Shown piece after piece: positions 12,001-23,271 of a stretch of DNA of 64,000 nt. Source of the DNA: Melieria omissa (Eukaryota; Arthropoda; Insecta; Diptera; Ulidiidae). Position 1 is the stretch's first letter; each line of letters starts with the position of its first letter. The translations under genes were made by a program, and so were the position numbers. The stretch is taken from positions 59,519,900 through 59,583,899 of the forward strand of contig OZ020268.1 of NCBI GenBank assembly GCA_963971225.1, read 5' to 3'. The notes beneath the pieces were generated by a model that worked only from the letters and a program-made list of their open reading frames with translations, was not told the origin of the DNA and did no database searches.

Positions 12001-13675
12001 TTTGAACGAAATATCAAGAAGTTCAAATGTTGAAGGCGTAAAATTAAATTATTTTTCGCTTATCATTTCTCTCGTGAACGGTATAGCAACATTTGAAATT
12101 TTGTTACATATCTTGCATGCAATTTTCCCACCGTTTTATTGAACCAGCTGCACTTTAAATCTCAATTAAACTCTTTAAATTCTTCATGTTTCCTCAGATT
12201 TGAATTGCAAAAATTAATATATACACCCAGGCATCTGTTAGCCATTAGCAGTCAGTTACAACAACAAAAATAAAAGAAGAAACTGTTGCGTAAATTTAAT
12301 CACAACCAAGCAAGATTTAGTCGTCCATTGAGCTTCTTCGGACACGCTCGCTCTCCATTCGACAAGGCAATCTAATTTCATTAAAGTCAAAACTGTCCGG
12401 AATGTCCGAACCATGTCAGTCAGCGAGTCAGTTTGCTGTGTAATTCAATTTTTTGCTTATATTGCGAGAATGCGTTGTGCGCGCCCCTAAAAGTCGACTA
12501 TAAAACAAAAGCTTAAACAAATAACAATAATAACGGCAGCGCGCAACCTTCCGCTCTCCTGTCTCTGCCGCTGATATGATTTTTTTATGTTCATTGGTAA
12601 TTTTTTCAGTTAGCAGCAGCACTACGCCTCCTGTAGCTGTTGCGCCCTCTTGCTTTCGTATTTATTCTGCTCATGATAAAATTGAAAAATCAAATTTATT
12701 AATGCAACACAACGCGCGCTCGTTCCTTTCGCTCACTTTGTCGGTGCGCTATTGTTGTAATTTGTTGTTGTTGCATTTTTTCATAACTGCGCTTGACGTT
12801 CTAAGTGGTGTTGTTGTTGGTTTTATGATTGGCCAGATTTTGCGTTGGTCTGGCGGGCATTTGTGTGAATTACATTTTTCTGCTGTTTTTCACTTTGCAT
12901 ATTGCGGAGGGTCGATTTTTTAATATTGTTGCTATTGGAATTAGCCACCGGCTGTTTGGGTTAATCTGCGCAACGGACATGACCGAAGGTGTTTTGCTGC
13001 CTTGTTTTTGGTTTCGCTGTTATTGCTTTTGCCGTAGTATCACAAATTAAAATGTTGAAGCTGCTTGAAGCGCCCATGGCTAGAACTTTGATTGACTGGA
13101 CTTTGTGAATCTTTTGAAATTGGAAACAGAGTGTAATCAAAAAAGAGAAATGGTTTTCATGTTTGAAAAGTTCTTGGATGATCACAAACTTAAAGAATGT
13201 GAAGTTAAGCACAGAAAATATAAAGCAAAAAAGTAGTTGTGTCTACGAAATGAATGCTTTTAAAATGGATGGTCGAAGTAAGAGGATTTTGATGTTCTTT
13301 AACAGATGTTTAGAGATGAGTGACATAGGTGAATCGTAGGTGGGTAAGTTGAGAGGCCTCAAGGACTTCACTTAAGCCACTGGCACATAACAACGTGTAA
13401 AAATAGTTTATTGATGTGTTGTGTTAACTTCTATTTTAACATTTATGCTGAATTTGGCATTTTTAAATAATGTATTACATGCAATATTTTTGTTGCATGC
13501 AATATTTTGTATTAACAACACATATTTTTGTTTAATGGAACTTAAAAAAAAAGTTATTTCTTGGCAAATAAAACACAATAATTCTCATGCGATATTTTTT
13601 GCATGCGATATATATTCGGCCCATACTAAAGAAAATTGAAAAACATTGGACAGAGACAAATTAAGAAAGAAAGAA

Positions 13676-13780
13676 TGATTTTCTTTTCGTTTTCTTTTAT
13701 GTTCTTTTTTATATCCTTTCTCTTCTTTTTCTTTTCTTTTCTCTCCTTTCTCTCCATTTTCTTTCCTTTCCCTATGCTTA
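13676..13780. repeat. polypyrimidine (TTTTC/CCTTT) tract
   Basis: About 100 bp of almost pure C/T on the plus strand, mostly TTTTC and TCTCC blocks. It is a purine/pyrimidine mirror-type tract with no coding content. Confidence 0.9.
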
Positions 13781-16700
13781 ATTCAACATTAAATAACAAC
13801 AAAATGGCTAAACACTGCATCTTCTGGCAATCGTAAAATTTCCATACCTCAAAATTGATAACCACATAAATTGAAAAACTTTTATTTACGAGCACCTGGA
13901 ATTATTCCATAAAAAATACTCAATTTCGAAAGACCATCAACTAGTCTAGAACATTTGGGAAATGCACAGAATGCAATCAAAAATCGTGAATTTCCGCACT
14001 TGCTGTGCGCTCATAAAAAATTTATCGCCAACCATAACAAGCGTTGCCCCTAAAACTATGCAACTAATTGCATATTTACCAACAACTGCCAAGTGGGGAG
14101 CAAGTCAAGTGTTGCCACTGGAATTTGCCAACTTCATCGATGCCATTGTAATAAATTTGCCCTCGAAGGAAATTGCAGCACTCCCTCACCAGCCAGGCGG
14201 CTGACTGTGGTGGTTGGCAGCAGCCGAGCCTGCGTAGAGCACATGTCGCAAATTTCCCCTGAGCGCCGGTAAATTATGGTTTGTGCGGCAAGAGGACACA
14301 TTCGGCTGCTTTTTTCGGTACATGAGTGTGTGTGTTTGTGAGTGAGTTTACTTGTTTGCAGACAGTCGTGTGCGAGTGCAAGTTGAAATTTTCGCCATAA
14401 ATTTGCACATTACACGATAAGTTAACGCGCATTACCTTCTAAGTGTGCGAAATTACAATTGTTTGCCTCGGTACAACAACGTGCGCGGGTGTGAGTGTGG
14501 GTGTGGCTGTGTTGCTCACTATCAAAAAATCCATGACGCTGCAAGTGGCTCAGTGTGAGTGCGTATGCGTGTGCGTGTGTCCCTATTGAATGGCAATAAA
14601 TTTTGCAATTTGAAACGGGAATTATGTGCAGCGACCGCACCCGCAACTCGAACTCGCAGTCGGGCCGCATCCGGTGTGCGGGACACGCACGCCAAGTGTG
14701 ACAAATTTCTATTGTTGTTTTTGCTGTTATCTGCAATTTGGCTGTACTCTGCGCTTTGCTTGCTGCAAAATTGCGTATGTTTTGATTTTTTGCAATTTTG
14801 TTGTGTTTTGTTAAAGCTATTGTGGAGTCGCAGTGAATTTACCGTGGCGCTGTTGTGAAAGTCGAAACGACTGACGAGTGTTTTGTTTGTGAATTTGGCG
14901 CTTTATTTTATGTTCTCGCGAATGTATAGAAATTTTCAAGTGCCATTTCTGCCAGTGACAAAGATAAAATTCAAAACCTCTGCTACGTGAGAGGACTTTT
15001 TAAGTGCGAATTAAGTGGGAGGAAATGCGCGCAAGGAGCGATTGTGTTAGTGTGGGAGGGTTTCAAAAAACACACGTGGAGTTATTAGCTAAGGATGTTT
15101 TTTTTCTTATATATCGAATGTATAAATATTTGATTATATTAAAAAAACATCATTATTTCCCTTTTAACTTGTGTTGTGCATTTCTTCAAAATCTTTGCAA
15201 TATTCTTCAACATCTAACTGCAGTCAATGCTCTCAGTTCTCCAACAAATCTCAGCCAATAATTCAAATATGCTGCTAAAGCATCAGTAGCGATTTTCCAG
15301 TATTCCGCCCACTTTGAACTGATGGATTGCGACACTGCAGGCAGCACTAGCCTGAATTATTTAAAAATGTTCCTCAACTTCTGCACCATTTCTCAAAGTA
15401 GTAGAAAAGGCGAAAATGAACGCCTCGTATGCACTTAACAAATAGCCTGCAAGCAGCTTGTACGCGCCCTTAAAGAATTAAGAGCTGACTGCTTTTTAAG
15501 CTGACTGCTTTTGACTGCATTAACCAGGCACATAAGTAAGAGTGTTGTGTGTGTGTGTGTGTGTGTGGGTGTGTAGACATGTGCAGCATGCGAAATTTAT
15601 TGCCTTCACTACACACACCGACACCAGCCATAATTCAAAAAATCATAGTATATTTACGGGCGTTCGAGCAGTCGCCACCCCCTTATATGCCACACAACGG
15701 CACCAAATCAAATACACTTAAGGTTTGTTGCTCTTATTTTTCGCATTTTGTCGTTTCGATTTGGCAGAATGGGCTGAAGGCTGATGGATACGCAGGGTTG
15801 CTGAACCGAAGCAAACGGGGATTTATAGTTTGGCAATAAAACAGCAGAAACAGTGCTTATCAATTAGAAGCAGCAGTGGGCATTCGCGAGAAGCGCAAAT
15901 ATTTAATAAGCAAATGGAAAGTAACTCGGCATTGAAAAAAATGTGCGCAAGGAAAATATGAAAATAAACAAAATCAAGAGTAAGACACTGCTCTGGCAGC
16001 TGGAAAATTCTCAATCACAAAGTAGTTAATCAAACTTCACTCTTAAAAGCTCACACACAAACGCGTCTCCACATACGCGAGTTCGTGCAGTAGACACATT
16101 GAAATTAGCGCGAACACATTCATCAGCCCTAAACTACTCGCAAGAAGTTATGATGTAGTCAAGTGGCAAAAACAACAACAAAAATAACTTGAACCGCAGC
16201 ACGCACCACTAGTGGCAACGGCGGCCAAAACACACAAAGCAGCAACGCCAGCATTTTGCGGCCAAGACGAGCGATGCGGTGGCATGCAAACATACAAGTG
16301 GCATGCCACTTCTGAGCAGTTGCTGCTGTTCAACTACTTTTGTTGCTGCTCCCACCATAGCAACAACAACAATTGAAACGGTGGCGCGCTGCCACTTGTC
16401 CACCCACGCAGCCTTTTCGAGCAAATGAAAACAGTATGAGTTGTTGTTGTTGTTGCTTGCGTGTGTGTGTGTGTGTGTGTAATCCACTTGGCCGCAAAAT
16501 GCGAATATGACGAAAGTTTTTGTGCAGCTAAGGCAGCACTTCACCAAGCCAATTTCCATTACATTAAATCAAAAAATAACCCTAACCCTCCCTCCCCGAA
16601 CTCGCACCGTTGCCTACAAACAATCCAGCAGCTGCTTCCTGCCCAGTCGCCTGCGCTGCCAGTGAATTTGTGTTGTGGGTGTGTTTGTGCTGCCGGCACA

Positions 16701-17934
16701 CACAGTGACACGCTCCATAAAACTTCGCCTTGCTGCTGACGCCGCGAAACGTCGAACGGCCTTTCGTTCTCAGCTTTCCTCGCTCGACCATTTTTCATTC
16801 GTGCTCGCAGCTTTTTTCGAGTATTTCAATGCGCTATAAAAGTTGTGCACTTGTGCAGCGTTTTGATGAAATGGCATTTAAAGGCGGCTGCAAGTATCTT
16901 CAGTTTAGAGCGCCAATTATTCGTGCTTATCAGATTTTGCAGAATCCAACGCTTATCCGGTTGTTTCAGTCGCAAAGTAGCAAGAACAAGAACAGTGCTG
17001 CTCACCTCCTCCCTTCACTATTGGTGATTGCCAATGAAAGGCAAACTTCCCTGACGCACAGTGGCAAATCCTAGATGCTTCTTCTTCTCCCTCATATTCT
17101 TGTTCTTGTTCTTCAGTTGATTTTTGCAGTAACTGCTGGCGCCAATCTGCTTGAGCCAATCCCACAGCGGCAACTTGCAACAATTTGTGTGCATTTTGCA
17201 ACAACTTCCGCAGCATGCGCCAAAGTGCCTCAGGCGCGGCCGTTCCACGTCGGACGCGTGCAGTCAAAAATCTGTCTGCCAATGAGCAAAAAACGCTAAG
17301 AATTCCATAGCATTTGCGGCCACTTATTGTCAATAGGCAACGCTCTCTCCGTCAAGCAGCGCCAATTCAGTGCAACGAGCGGCACGCGGCATGTGGCAGC
17401 GAATTGCAACAATAAAACGACGCGCTGAAGATGATTTTCTGCGAATGCGAAGCGTAGCTCTGACATTCAATGGGGCGCAGTGTTGCCACTGTCGCTTGGG
17501 GAGCGGCCAAGTGGCGCTGCCTGCTGTGCATCGCCACGTAGGCTGAGATCGCGGTCACCGGTGCAACGCTTGCTTCTGTTTTCGTTTTTTTCTGTTTTCA
17601 TGATTGTGTTATTTTTATTAGTTTTTGTGCGCCATGCGGCATTGTCTGCATTGGGCGGAACACTTCAGCAGCCTCTACATTGTTGCAATTCTTGTCCCAG
17701 ATGTCAGTGGCGACGACATGAATAAGGCGCGACAGGTAGGAAAAAGTTAAATACATAGCTACAATGGACGAATGAACAGTTGGACTATAAAAGGAAAATA
17801 TAGAAGCAGAATGAATGCTGAGAGGAAGCGAGTGGTGACTGAATGTTGAAGGAGTCCCAAAGGTAGAGGCACAGATCGTTCAATAGTGATTAGGAGTATC
17901 CTGCTGCAAGGTCCACGCCCCTTTTAAATTAAAT

Positions 17935-18075
17935 GCTTAATCACTGAGAAATAAATTGACGGACGTGTGAATAGGCGAACCAGTGAAAGGATAGGTAAAT
18001 GGACGGACAAATGAATGAGTTGATCGTTGAATGGGTGAACGACTGAGTGAATGGACAAGTGAATTGGTGAACATT
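17935..18075. repeat. degenerate short tandem repeat
   Basis: Imperfect iterations of GAATGGGTGAACGACTGAGT-like blocks (GACGGACGTGTGAATAGG, GGACGGACAAATGAATGAG and so on), roughly 10-20 bp each. Confidence 0.6.
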
Positions 18076-19930
18076 TAATTTAATTTAATAATAACTCGTT
18101 AATTTTTAATAATTTCTCAATCGACATATATACTTTCAGTTTTTACCTGAATTGATGACAATTTATTTAATTTGCTTTATTCATTTTCGACCTCAAACAA
18201 ATCGCTTCATATATTTGTGTCAAATACTGAAAGCATTTAGAATGCTTTTGAATTTGAAAATAAATTAAATTTCGCATGCAATTTCAGCTTCAACAGTCTG
18301 TCTCACTTCACTTCATTTTACTTCTTCTCTCTTGCTGTTAGTTTTTTGCAGCCAACACTTGTTTACTTGCAACCAATGTTGCATGCATTCAACGACCAAA
18401 TGTGACTCGTCCAAATGATTTTTTTCGCTTTTACTGCACAATTCAACTTTGGCCTTTTGTATTTCTTGCGGGTTTTATGTTGTTTTTCCCGTTATTGTTG
18501 CAGCGAAGCGCTTCTTAAGCTATAAGTTTGTGTTGTTGTTGTTGCTGTTGTTAGTTTCATTCGTTGTAGTATTGTTCTTGCTGCTTGCCATCAGCTAAAC
18601 AATTTCACAAATAAATCTAAAGTGATTTGTATTTGTCACAGATTTTCCACGCAGACTTCGCCATACACTTACACACGCATACACACTTACAAGCAACATA
18701 ACAGGCTGAAGCCATACAAATAATAGCTATGGATGTGTGTACATATGTATGTATAGAAGTGTGTAGCCCCAACCCAAAACTTGCAACTTTTACGAACGAT
18801 TTATTTGCCGCACTTTTATTGTTGGCACTGTCACTGCCACCAACACACAAACACACACTCACACAACTCACGCTCCCTACCAATTATCGTAAAGTGTTTG
18901 CTGTTGTTACAAATGCATATTGTTGTTGTTGATTCAGTACATGTTGTTGCTTGTATTGTTATTGTTGACCACGTTGTTGTTGTTGTTACTATTTTCACTG
19001 CTTGTGTTTGTTGTTGTTTGTGTCTAGCCAACAACTGAGCGATACTGCCACATGTGCACAACAGGGCCTTTGCCGCCCTCGCTGCTCTCCGACACATTCG
19101 AGAAATATTTATTGTTGTTGTTGTTTATTTGAGCAGCTTCAATGCTCCTTTTTTCTCAATTTTAATTTAGCTGGGATGAAGCGGAAATGACTGCTAATTC
19201 ATTACTCAAAAAGCAGCCAGAGCCAGCGACCACGCGCTGCTCGTTGGAGCTAGGCAAAGGACCATAAGTCCTTGCAAATGACATGTGCCACAGGATTATA
19301 AAGCACAACAATAACAAAGCTAGCGTGCAGCTCATATGCATGGCATAAAATGCAGTGAAACGAAAAGAAATCAAAAATCCGCTGGCCGAGACGTTAAGTG
19401 AAAAAGGACGAAGAGCGGTAAATAACAGTACCCGACACAAAAAATACACTTAAAAATTAAAGTGTTTTCTGTACTAACTTTTCGCTGAACACGAAACTGA
19501 AAATTCAAAAATTCTTTTAAGAAGTGTTTTCGAAATTCTTCGATAAACCAGTTTATTCCCTGTTGGTTCAGTTATGAGCCCATATCTCGTAAACAATCAT
19601 CCGACTAACTCGAGCTACAGCTATGAATTTCGACGCGTTGGGCAGTAAAAGTTTTCAGCTTTCCAAAATAGGTTCGATCTCTTTGCTACTCCAACGAAAA
19701 GGTGCGCAAATCATACGTAAACTTTAAATGCCTGTATCTCCTAAACTAGAAGAGATAGAGGCCTAAAACTTTGCACATCAGGTTGCACCTTCAGCCTGCT
19801 GTATTTTTTGGAGCTATCCATTGTTCTGAAGATAATACCTTAGCCAGTCAGTTGAGATTTGGGGAAGTTACTGATGGTGAAAGTTGTAAAAATGTGAATT
19901 TTTCGACCATTTTAAAAATCTTAAATTTTC

Positions 19931-19968
19931 GAAGGATTGTTTTATTTATTTATTTATTTATTTATAGA
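19931..19968. repeat. (TTTA)n microsatellite
   Basis: About nine TTTA/TTAT units in a row, followed by AT-rich DNA without a gene up to the errantivirus. Confidence 0.9.
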
Positions 19969-20481
19969 TAAAATAAATTATCTCCTCTGGTATTAAGATC
20001 TAAGATGAAAGATATATTATCTGAGAAAATACTAAGCCTAACATCTATAAAATTGAAATAAAAATGACAAAGTTATGAAGCACTTAGCTAAAACACCAAC
20101 TTTACCTTTATTGCACCGTGCGAAAACAAATTTTTGTTTTTTTGCCGATACCCATCCAAATGTTGATATAGACGTGAAACCAGAGGTCATATATATAGTA
20201 ACCTGGCATAATCAGTTTTTCATTTTCTGACCCAAAGTCCTTTTTAAAGGGCTTTACATTTTTAAGGATACACAAATTTCAAATATTTTTTAAATATTTG
20301 CGGTTGTGCCATGATGAAGATATGGATATAAAATGAAAGAGAAAAATTTTCTCCTTTGAACTAAATTTTCTAATTTGAACTTTGAGGACCAAAATATGTC
20401 AGGTAAGGAAAACATATATGTTTTGGATCTCAGTCTGTAGATTCATACATCTAAATTTTATTCTATTTCAAAGTTCATATA

Positions 20482-20995
20482 AGTTGACGGACGGCACCAA
20501 TATTTCCGGATGTTGACATTAACACTACAGTTAATGTCAACAACCATACAATGTTGCTGAGGAGCGCGGTTTTTCGGCTGTTGACACTAACTCTTCGGTT
20601 AATGTCAACAACCATACAATGTTGCTGAGGAGCGCGTTTTTTCGGCTGTTGACACTAACTCTTCGGTTAATGTCAACAACCATACAATGTTGCTGAGGAA
20701 CGCACTTTTTCCGGCTGTTGGCATTGGCACTTCGGTTAATGTCAACAGCCTTATAATTTCGGCAAAAGAACGCTGGCAATGCGTCTGCGACTAATTTCGC
20801 AACGCATTGCGGCGTCCGCTCTTTTCGGACAGAAACGCTGACAGGGCTGCAAGCATCGATTTCGCAATATCGATTACGCAGCGCTGTTCAGCGACGGGCT
20901 TGGGCTAGTTTGTAAGAAGATTTTAGCTGGTAGAGTCAGTTTTAAGTTGAGCTTTGAACAATAAAGAACGCGTTCCGATCGAGTCGGAACTAACT
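20482..20995 (+). repeat. 5' LTR of errantivirus
   Basis: The LTR begins AGTTGACGG and ends GGAACTAACT, with inverted termini AGTT...AACT. It holds a 68-bp tandem array near its 5' end and a polyadenylation signal AATAAA at 20,960. It is identical to the 3' LTR at 27,943-28,456. Confidence 0.95.
20512..20760 (+). repeat. 68-bp tandem repeats with palindromes inside the LTR
   Basis: Copies start at about 20,541, 20,609, 20,677 and 20,746, so the period is 68-69 bp. Each junction carries an inverted repeat. The first is a perfect 12-bp stem, GTTGACATTAAC (20,512) with GTTAATGTCAAC (20,530), and the next ones enclose a CTCTTCG loop with one mismatch. The same array is in the 3' LTR (27,973-28,221). 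It could bind a host factor or form an RNA hairpin; the role is unknown. Confidence 0.9.
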
Positions 20996-21012
20996 GGCGC
21001 CCGAGCGAATTT
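20995..21012 (+). other. primer-binding site
   Basis: TGGCGCCCGAGCGAATTT starts with the last base of the 5' LTR. TGGCGCC... is the form expected for pairing with the 3' end of a tRNA. The first ten bases resemble lysine-tRNA-type sites, but I cannot confirm the tRNA. Confidence 0.75.
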
Positions 21013-21269
21013 GAACGTGTGTCCGGCTACTATAAGTCCTTAAGTAGTACAAGTAGCCAGGACAGTCGTGTCGTGCGTAACCAAAAATACTCAAGTAGTG
21101 TCGGTGACTCGCGCGATCTGAAAGTGTGGAGAAGGAGGCTCCTTAGTAGCCGTAAGCGAAAAGGGTGCGTCGAACGCAAGCCGCTCCACCGCGGAAATTA
21201 ACAGATAAACTGAGAAAGTGCAGTGTACGAAGCAATAAAACCAAAAGAGTAATCTAAAATAAAACGAAA

Positions 21270-21706
21270 GCAGCAGCGAAGCAGTAGTGACAGCAAAAAG
21301 ACAGCGGCGGTAGCAGCAGCGAAGCAGTAGTGGCAGCAAAAAGGCAGCAGCAGCAGCAACAGCAACAGCGAAGCAGTAGGCAGCAGCGAAGCAGTAGTGA
21401 TAGCAAAAAGACAGCGGCGGTAGCAGCAGCGAAGCAGTAGTGGCAGCAAAAAGGCAGCAGCAGCAGCAACAGCAACAGCGAAGCAGTAGTGACAGCAAAA
21501 AGACAGCGGCGGTAGCAGCAGTGAAGCAGTAGTGGCAGCAAAAGCAGCAGCAGCAACAGCAGCAGCGAAGAAGCAGCAGCAGCGAAGCAGTAGTGGCAAC
21601 AAGAAGACAGCAGCGGTAGCAGCAGTGAAGCAGTAGTGGCAGCAAAAAGACAGCAGCAGCAGCAAAAAAGCAGCAACAGCGAAGCAGTAATAGCAGTCAA
21701 AGGCAG
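21270..21706 (+). repeat. CAG-rich tandem repeats in the errantivirus leader
   Basis: The 5' untranslated leader has repeated blocks such as GCAGCAGCGAAGCAGTAGTG, GCAGCAAAAAGGCAGCAGCA and GACAGCGGCGGTAGCAGCAG over about 430 bp. The minus strand gives long cysteine/leucine-rich frames, which are an artefact of the CAG composition. In gypsy the matching leader region holds an insulator. Whether this array does anything similar is unknown, and it lacks the gypsy insulator sequence as far as I can see. Confidence 0.85.
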
Positions 21707-21707
21707 C

Positions 21708-21736
21708 ATGAAGCTGGACGCCGTTATTTTGTAAGT
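21708..21736 (+). promoter_or_regulatory. candidate env leader exon end and splice donor
   Basis: An ATG at 21,708 opens a short frame that runs into a strong donor, TTTT/GTAAGT, with the intron starting at 21,731. Exon phase is 2. In errantiviruses env is made from a spliced RNA. This donor is in phase with the acceptor at 26,408-26,409 and would supply the start codon that env lacks. The pairing is an inference. Confidence 0.6.
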
Positions 21737-21930
21737 TTGAATCTAAAGAAAAGAAATTAATTGAAGAATTCCAATCCATAAGAAGTGCTTGGAGCAAATT
21801 ATTCAAACAGGGAAAAGATCAAAATAAAGTAAAAATCAAAACGAAAAAATAAAATACAAGAATTAAGAGTTAAGTTAAGGAAATTGGATAAAATTCGGTC
21901 GCGAACTTTATTTACGAAAAACCAATAATA

Positions 21931-23271
21931 ATGGCAAACCCCAACAATCTGATCCGTCCTCCAATCCTTCATCCACCTATAAATCCTAATGCCAATCCTG
22001 GTGGCCCACCACCACAACAAATGAACGAAATAGAGCTTAGAGCGCTCATTTCGCGAATAGCTCTTGAAACTTTTAATAGTCAGGGACCGCCAATCATTCA
22101 GGCTACGCTTAATCCGAATGCAAGCTTCTCGAATGCAACAGACCAAGCAATAGACGAAAGACACCTCGCTGACTTGTCTGATTTAGATAAGGTACCGGAT
22201 GTAGTCAAATGCCTCAGGGAATTCTCGGGGAAACAGGGAGAATTTAACTCATGGAGGAAAAGTGTCGACAGAATCCTTAGGATCTATGAGCCATTTAAAG
22301 GGACACCGAAATATTTCGGAATCCTAAACATTATTAGAAATAAGATCGTGGGTCATGCGGACACAGCTTTGGAGTCTTATAACACTCCACTTGACTGGCA
22401 GGCAATTTCTAGATGCCTCACACTTCACTACGCCGATAAGCGTGATGTGTCAACTCTCGAATACCAGATGACTTGCCTCGTTCAGGGTAGATCCACAATC
22501 CAGGAATTTTACCAGGCGGTGTATTCCCATCTTTTACTTATATTGAACAAGCTTGGAAGCTTAGATGTCGGTATGGAAGCCCTGAGTCTCCTTACACAAA
22601 CTTATAGGGAGAAAGCCTTGGACACTTTTGTCCGAGGGTTGAACGGCGACCTGTCTAGGTTGTTGGGTATGAGAGAGCCGGCGGATTTACCACAGGCTCT
22701 TCATTTGTGCCTGAAACTCGAAAATCAGAGGTTCCGCACCAACCACGCGCAGGGTCAAAACAACCATCAACGGCAGTACCGAATGCCGCCGCCAATACCA
22801 CAAATGATTAATAGCCCGCAGAGGGATAGACAATTATACCCATTTTATCCACAACTAGCGCACATACCAAACCCGCAGAATCGCGTGTTTGCAAGGCAAC
22901 CTTATCAACACCCAAGGCAGCCACCTCCGCGTCCTACTACTTCCAAACCCCCACCACCCCCTGAACCGATGGAAGTTGACGAGAGCATTCGCTCTAGGCA
23001 AATCAACTACGCAAACAGACCGCAGGGTAATCGGTATTTAGGAAAGCGGCCACCTCTCCCATTATCACAACAAAATGTTCGACCAGGCAAGGAGCAACGC
23101 ACTTTCCATATAGACACGGAGTCAGAGGAGCCTTACGACTGCAACGCATTAACGGCAGAAGAGGGCCAGGCTTACGACCAGACATTAAACGAATACTTGT
23201 CTTCTATCGAAACTTGTGCCGAAGATTACGAAGAAACTATCGAATTTAGTGACATCCATTTTTTAGGATGA
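21931..23271 (+). CDS. gag: errantivirus Gag
   Basis: 446 residues from the ATG at 21,931. The central part (FSGKQGEFNSWRKSVDRIL, STLEYQMTCLVQGRSTIQEF, REKALDTFVRGLNGDLSRLL) is the capsid-like region of the 17.6/gypsy branch. It is followed by a proline-rich segment (residues about 280-360) and an acidic C-terminus. There is no CCHC zinc knuckle, which is normal for errantivirus Gag, and a basic or proline-rich tail may bind RNA instead. The gene is intact. It ends in TGA at 23,269, overlapping the pol ATG at 23,268 by four bases (ATGA), with pol in the -1 frame. Gag would form the particle that packages the genomic RNA in the cytoplasm. Confidence 0.93.
   Translation: MANPNNLIRPPILHPPINPNANPGGPPPQQMNEIELRALISRIALETFNSQGPPIIQATLNPNASFSNATDQAIDERHLADLSDLDKVPDVVKCLREFSGKQGEFNSWRKSVDRILRIYEPFKGTPKYFGILNIIRNKIVGHADTALESYNTPLDWQAISRCLTLHYADKRDVSTLEYQMTCLVQGRSTIQEFYQAVYSHLLLILNKLGSLDVGMEALSLLTQTYREKALDTFVRGLNGDLSRLLGMREPADLPQALHLCLKLENQRFRTNHAQGQNNHQRQYRMPPPIPQMINSPQRDRQLYPFYPQLAHIPNPQNRVFARQPYQHPRQPPPRPTTSKPPPPPEPMEVDESIRSRQINYANRPQGNRYLGKRPPLPLSQQNVRPGKEQRTFHIDTESEEPYDCNALTAEEGQAYDQTLNEYLSSIETCAEDYEETIEFSDIHFLG
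23259..23265 (+). promoter_or_regulatory. -1 frameshift slip site at gag/pol junction
   Basis: The bases T TTT TTA sit in the gag frame as (CA)T-TTT-TTA, the X XXY YYZ form needed for -1 slippage. They lie three bases before the gag stop codon, and the -1 frame is pol. U UUU UUA is a known efficient slip heptamer in retroviruses. The ATGA overlap three bases further on offers termination-reinitiation as an alternative. Confidence 0.7.

Larger units (their letters stand above)
9075..19930. other. long single-copy non-coding stretch
   Basis: No ORF here has codon character or a recognisable domain. The longest, about 169 codons at 9620-10129, is low-complexity with no homology I recognise. Features seen are (AC)n at 11013-11040, (TG)n at 15541-15570, (GT)n at 16459-16481, and (GTT)n at 16440-16456, 18529-18552 and 18971-18990. 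There is a C10 run near 9667 and repeated GCATGC-containing motifs at 13480-13615. It looks like intergenic or intronic DNA. Confidence 0.6.

Noticed and set aside
20537..20779. 80-codon minus-strand frame, repeated identically at 27,998-28,240
   Set aside because: Antisense of the 68-bp tandem array inside the two LTRs; no start context or domain.
21091..21806. Minus-strand frames of 151-202 codons rich in Leu, Cys and Ala
   Set aside because: They are the antisense of the CAG-rich leader repeats of the errantivirus; three overlapping phases are open at once, which shows composition bias rather than coding.
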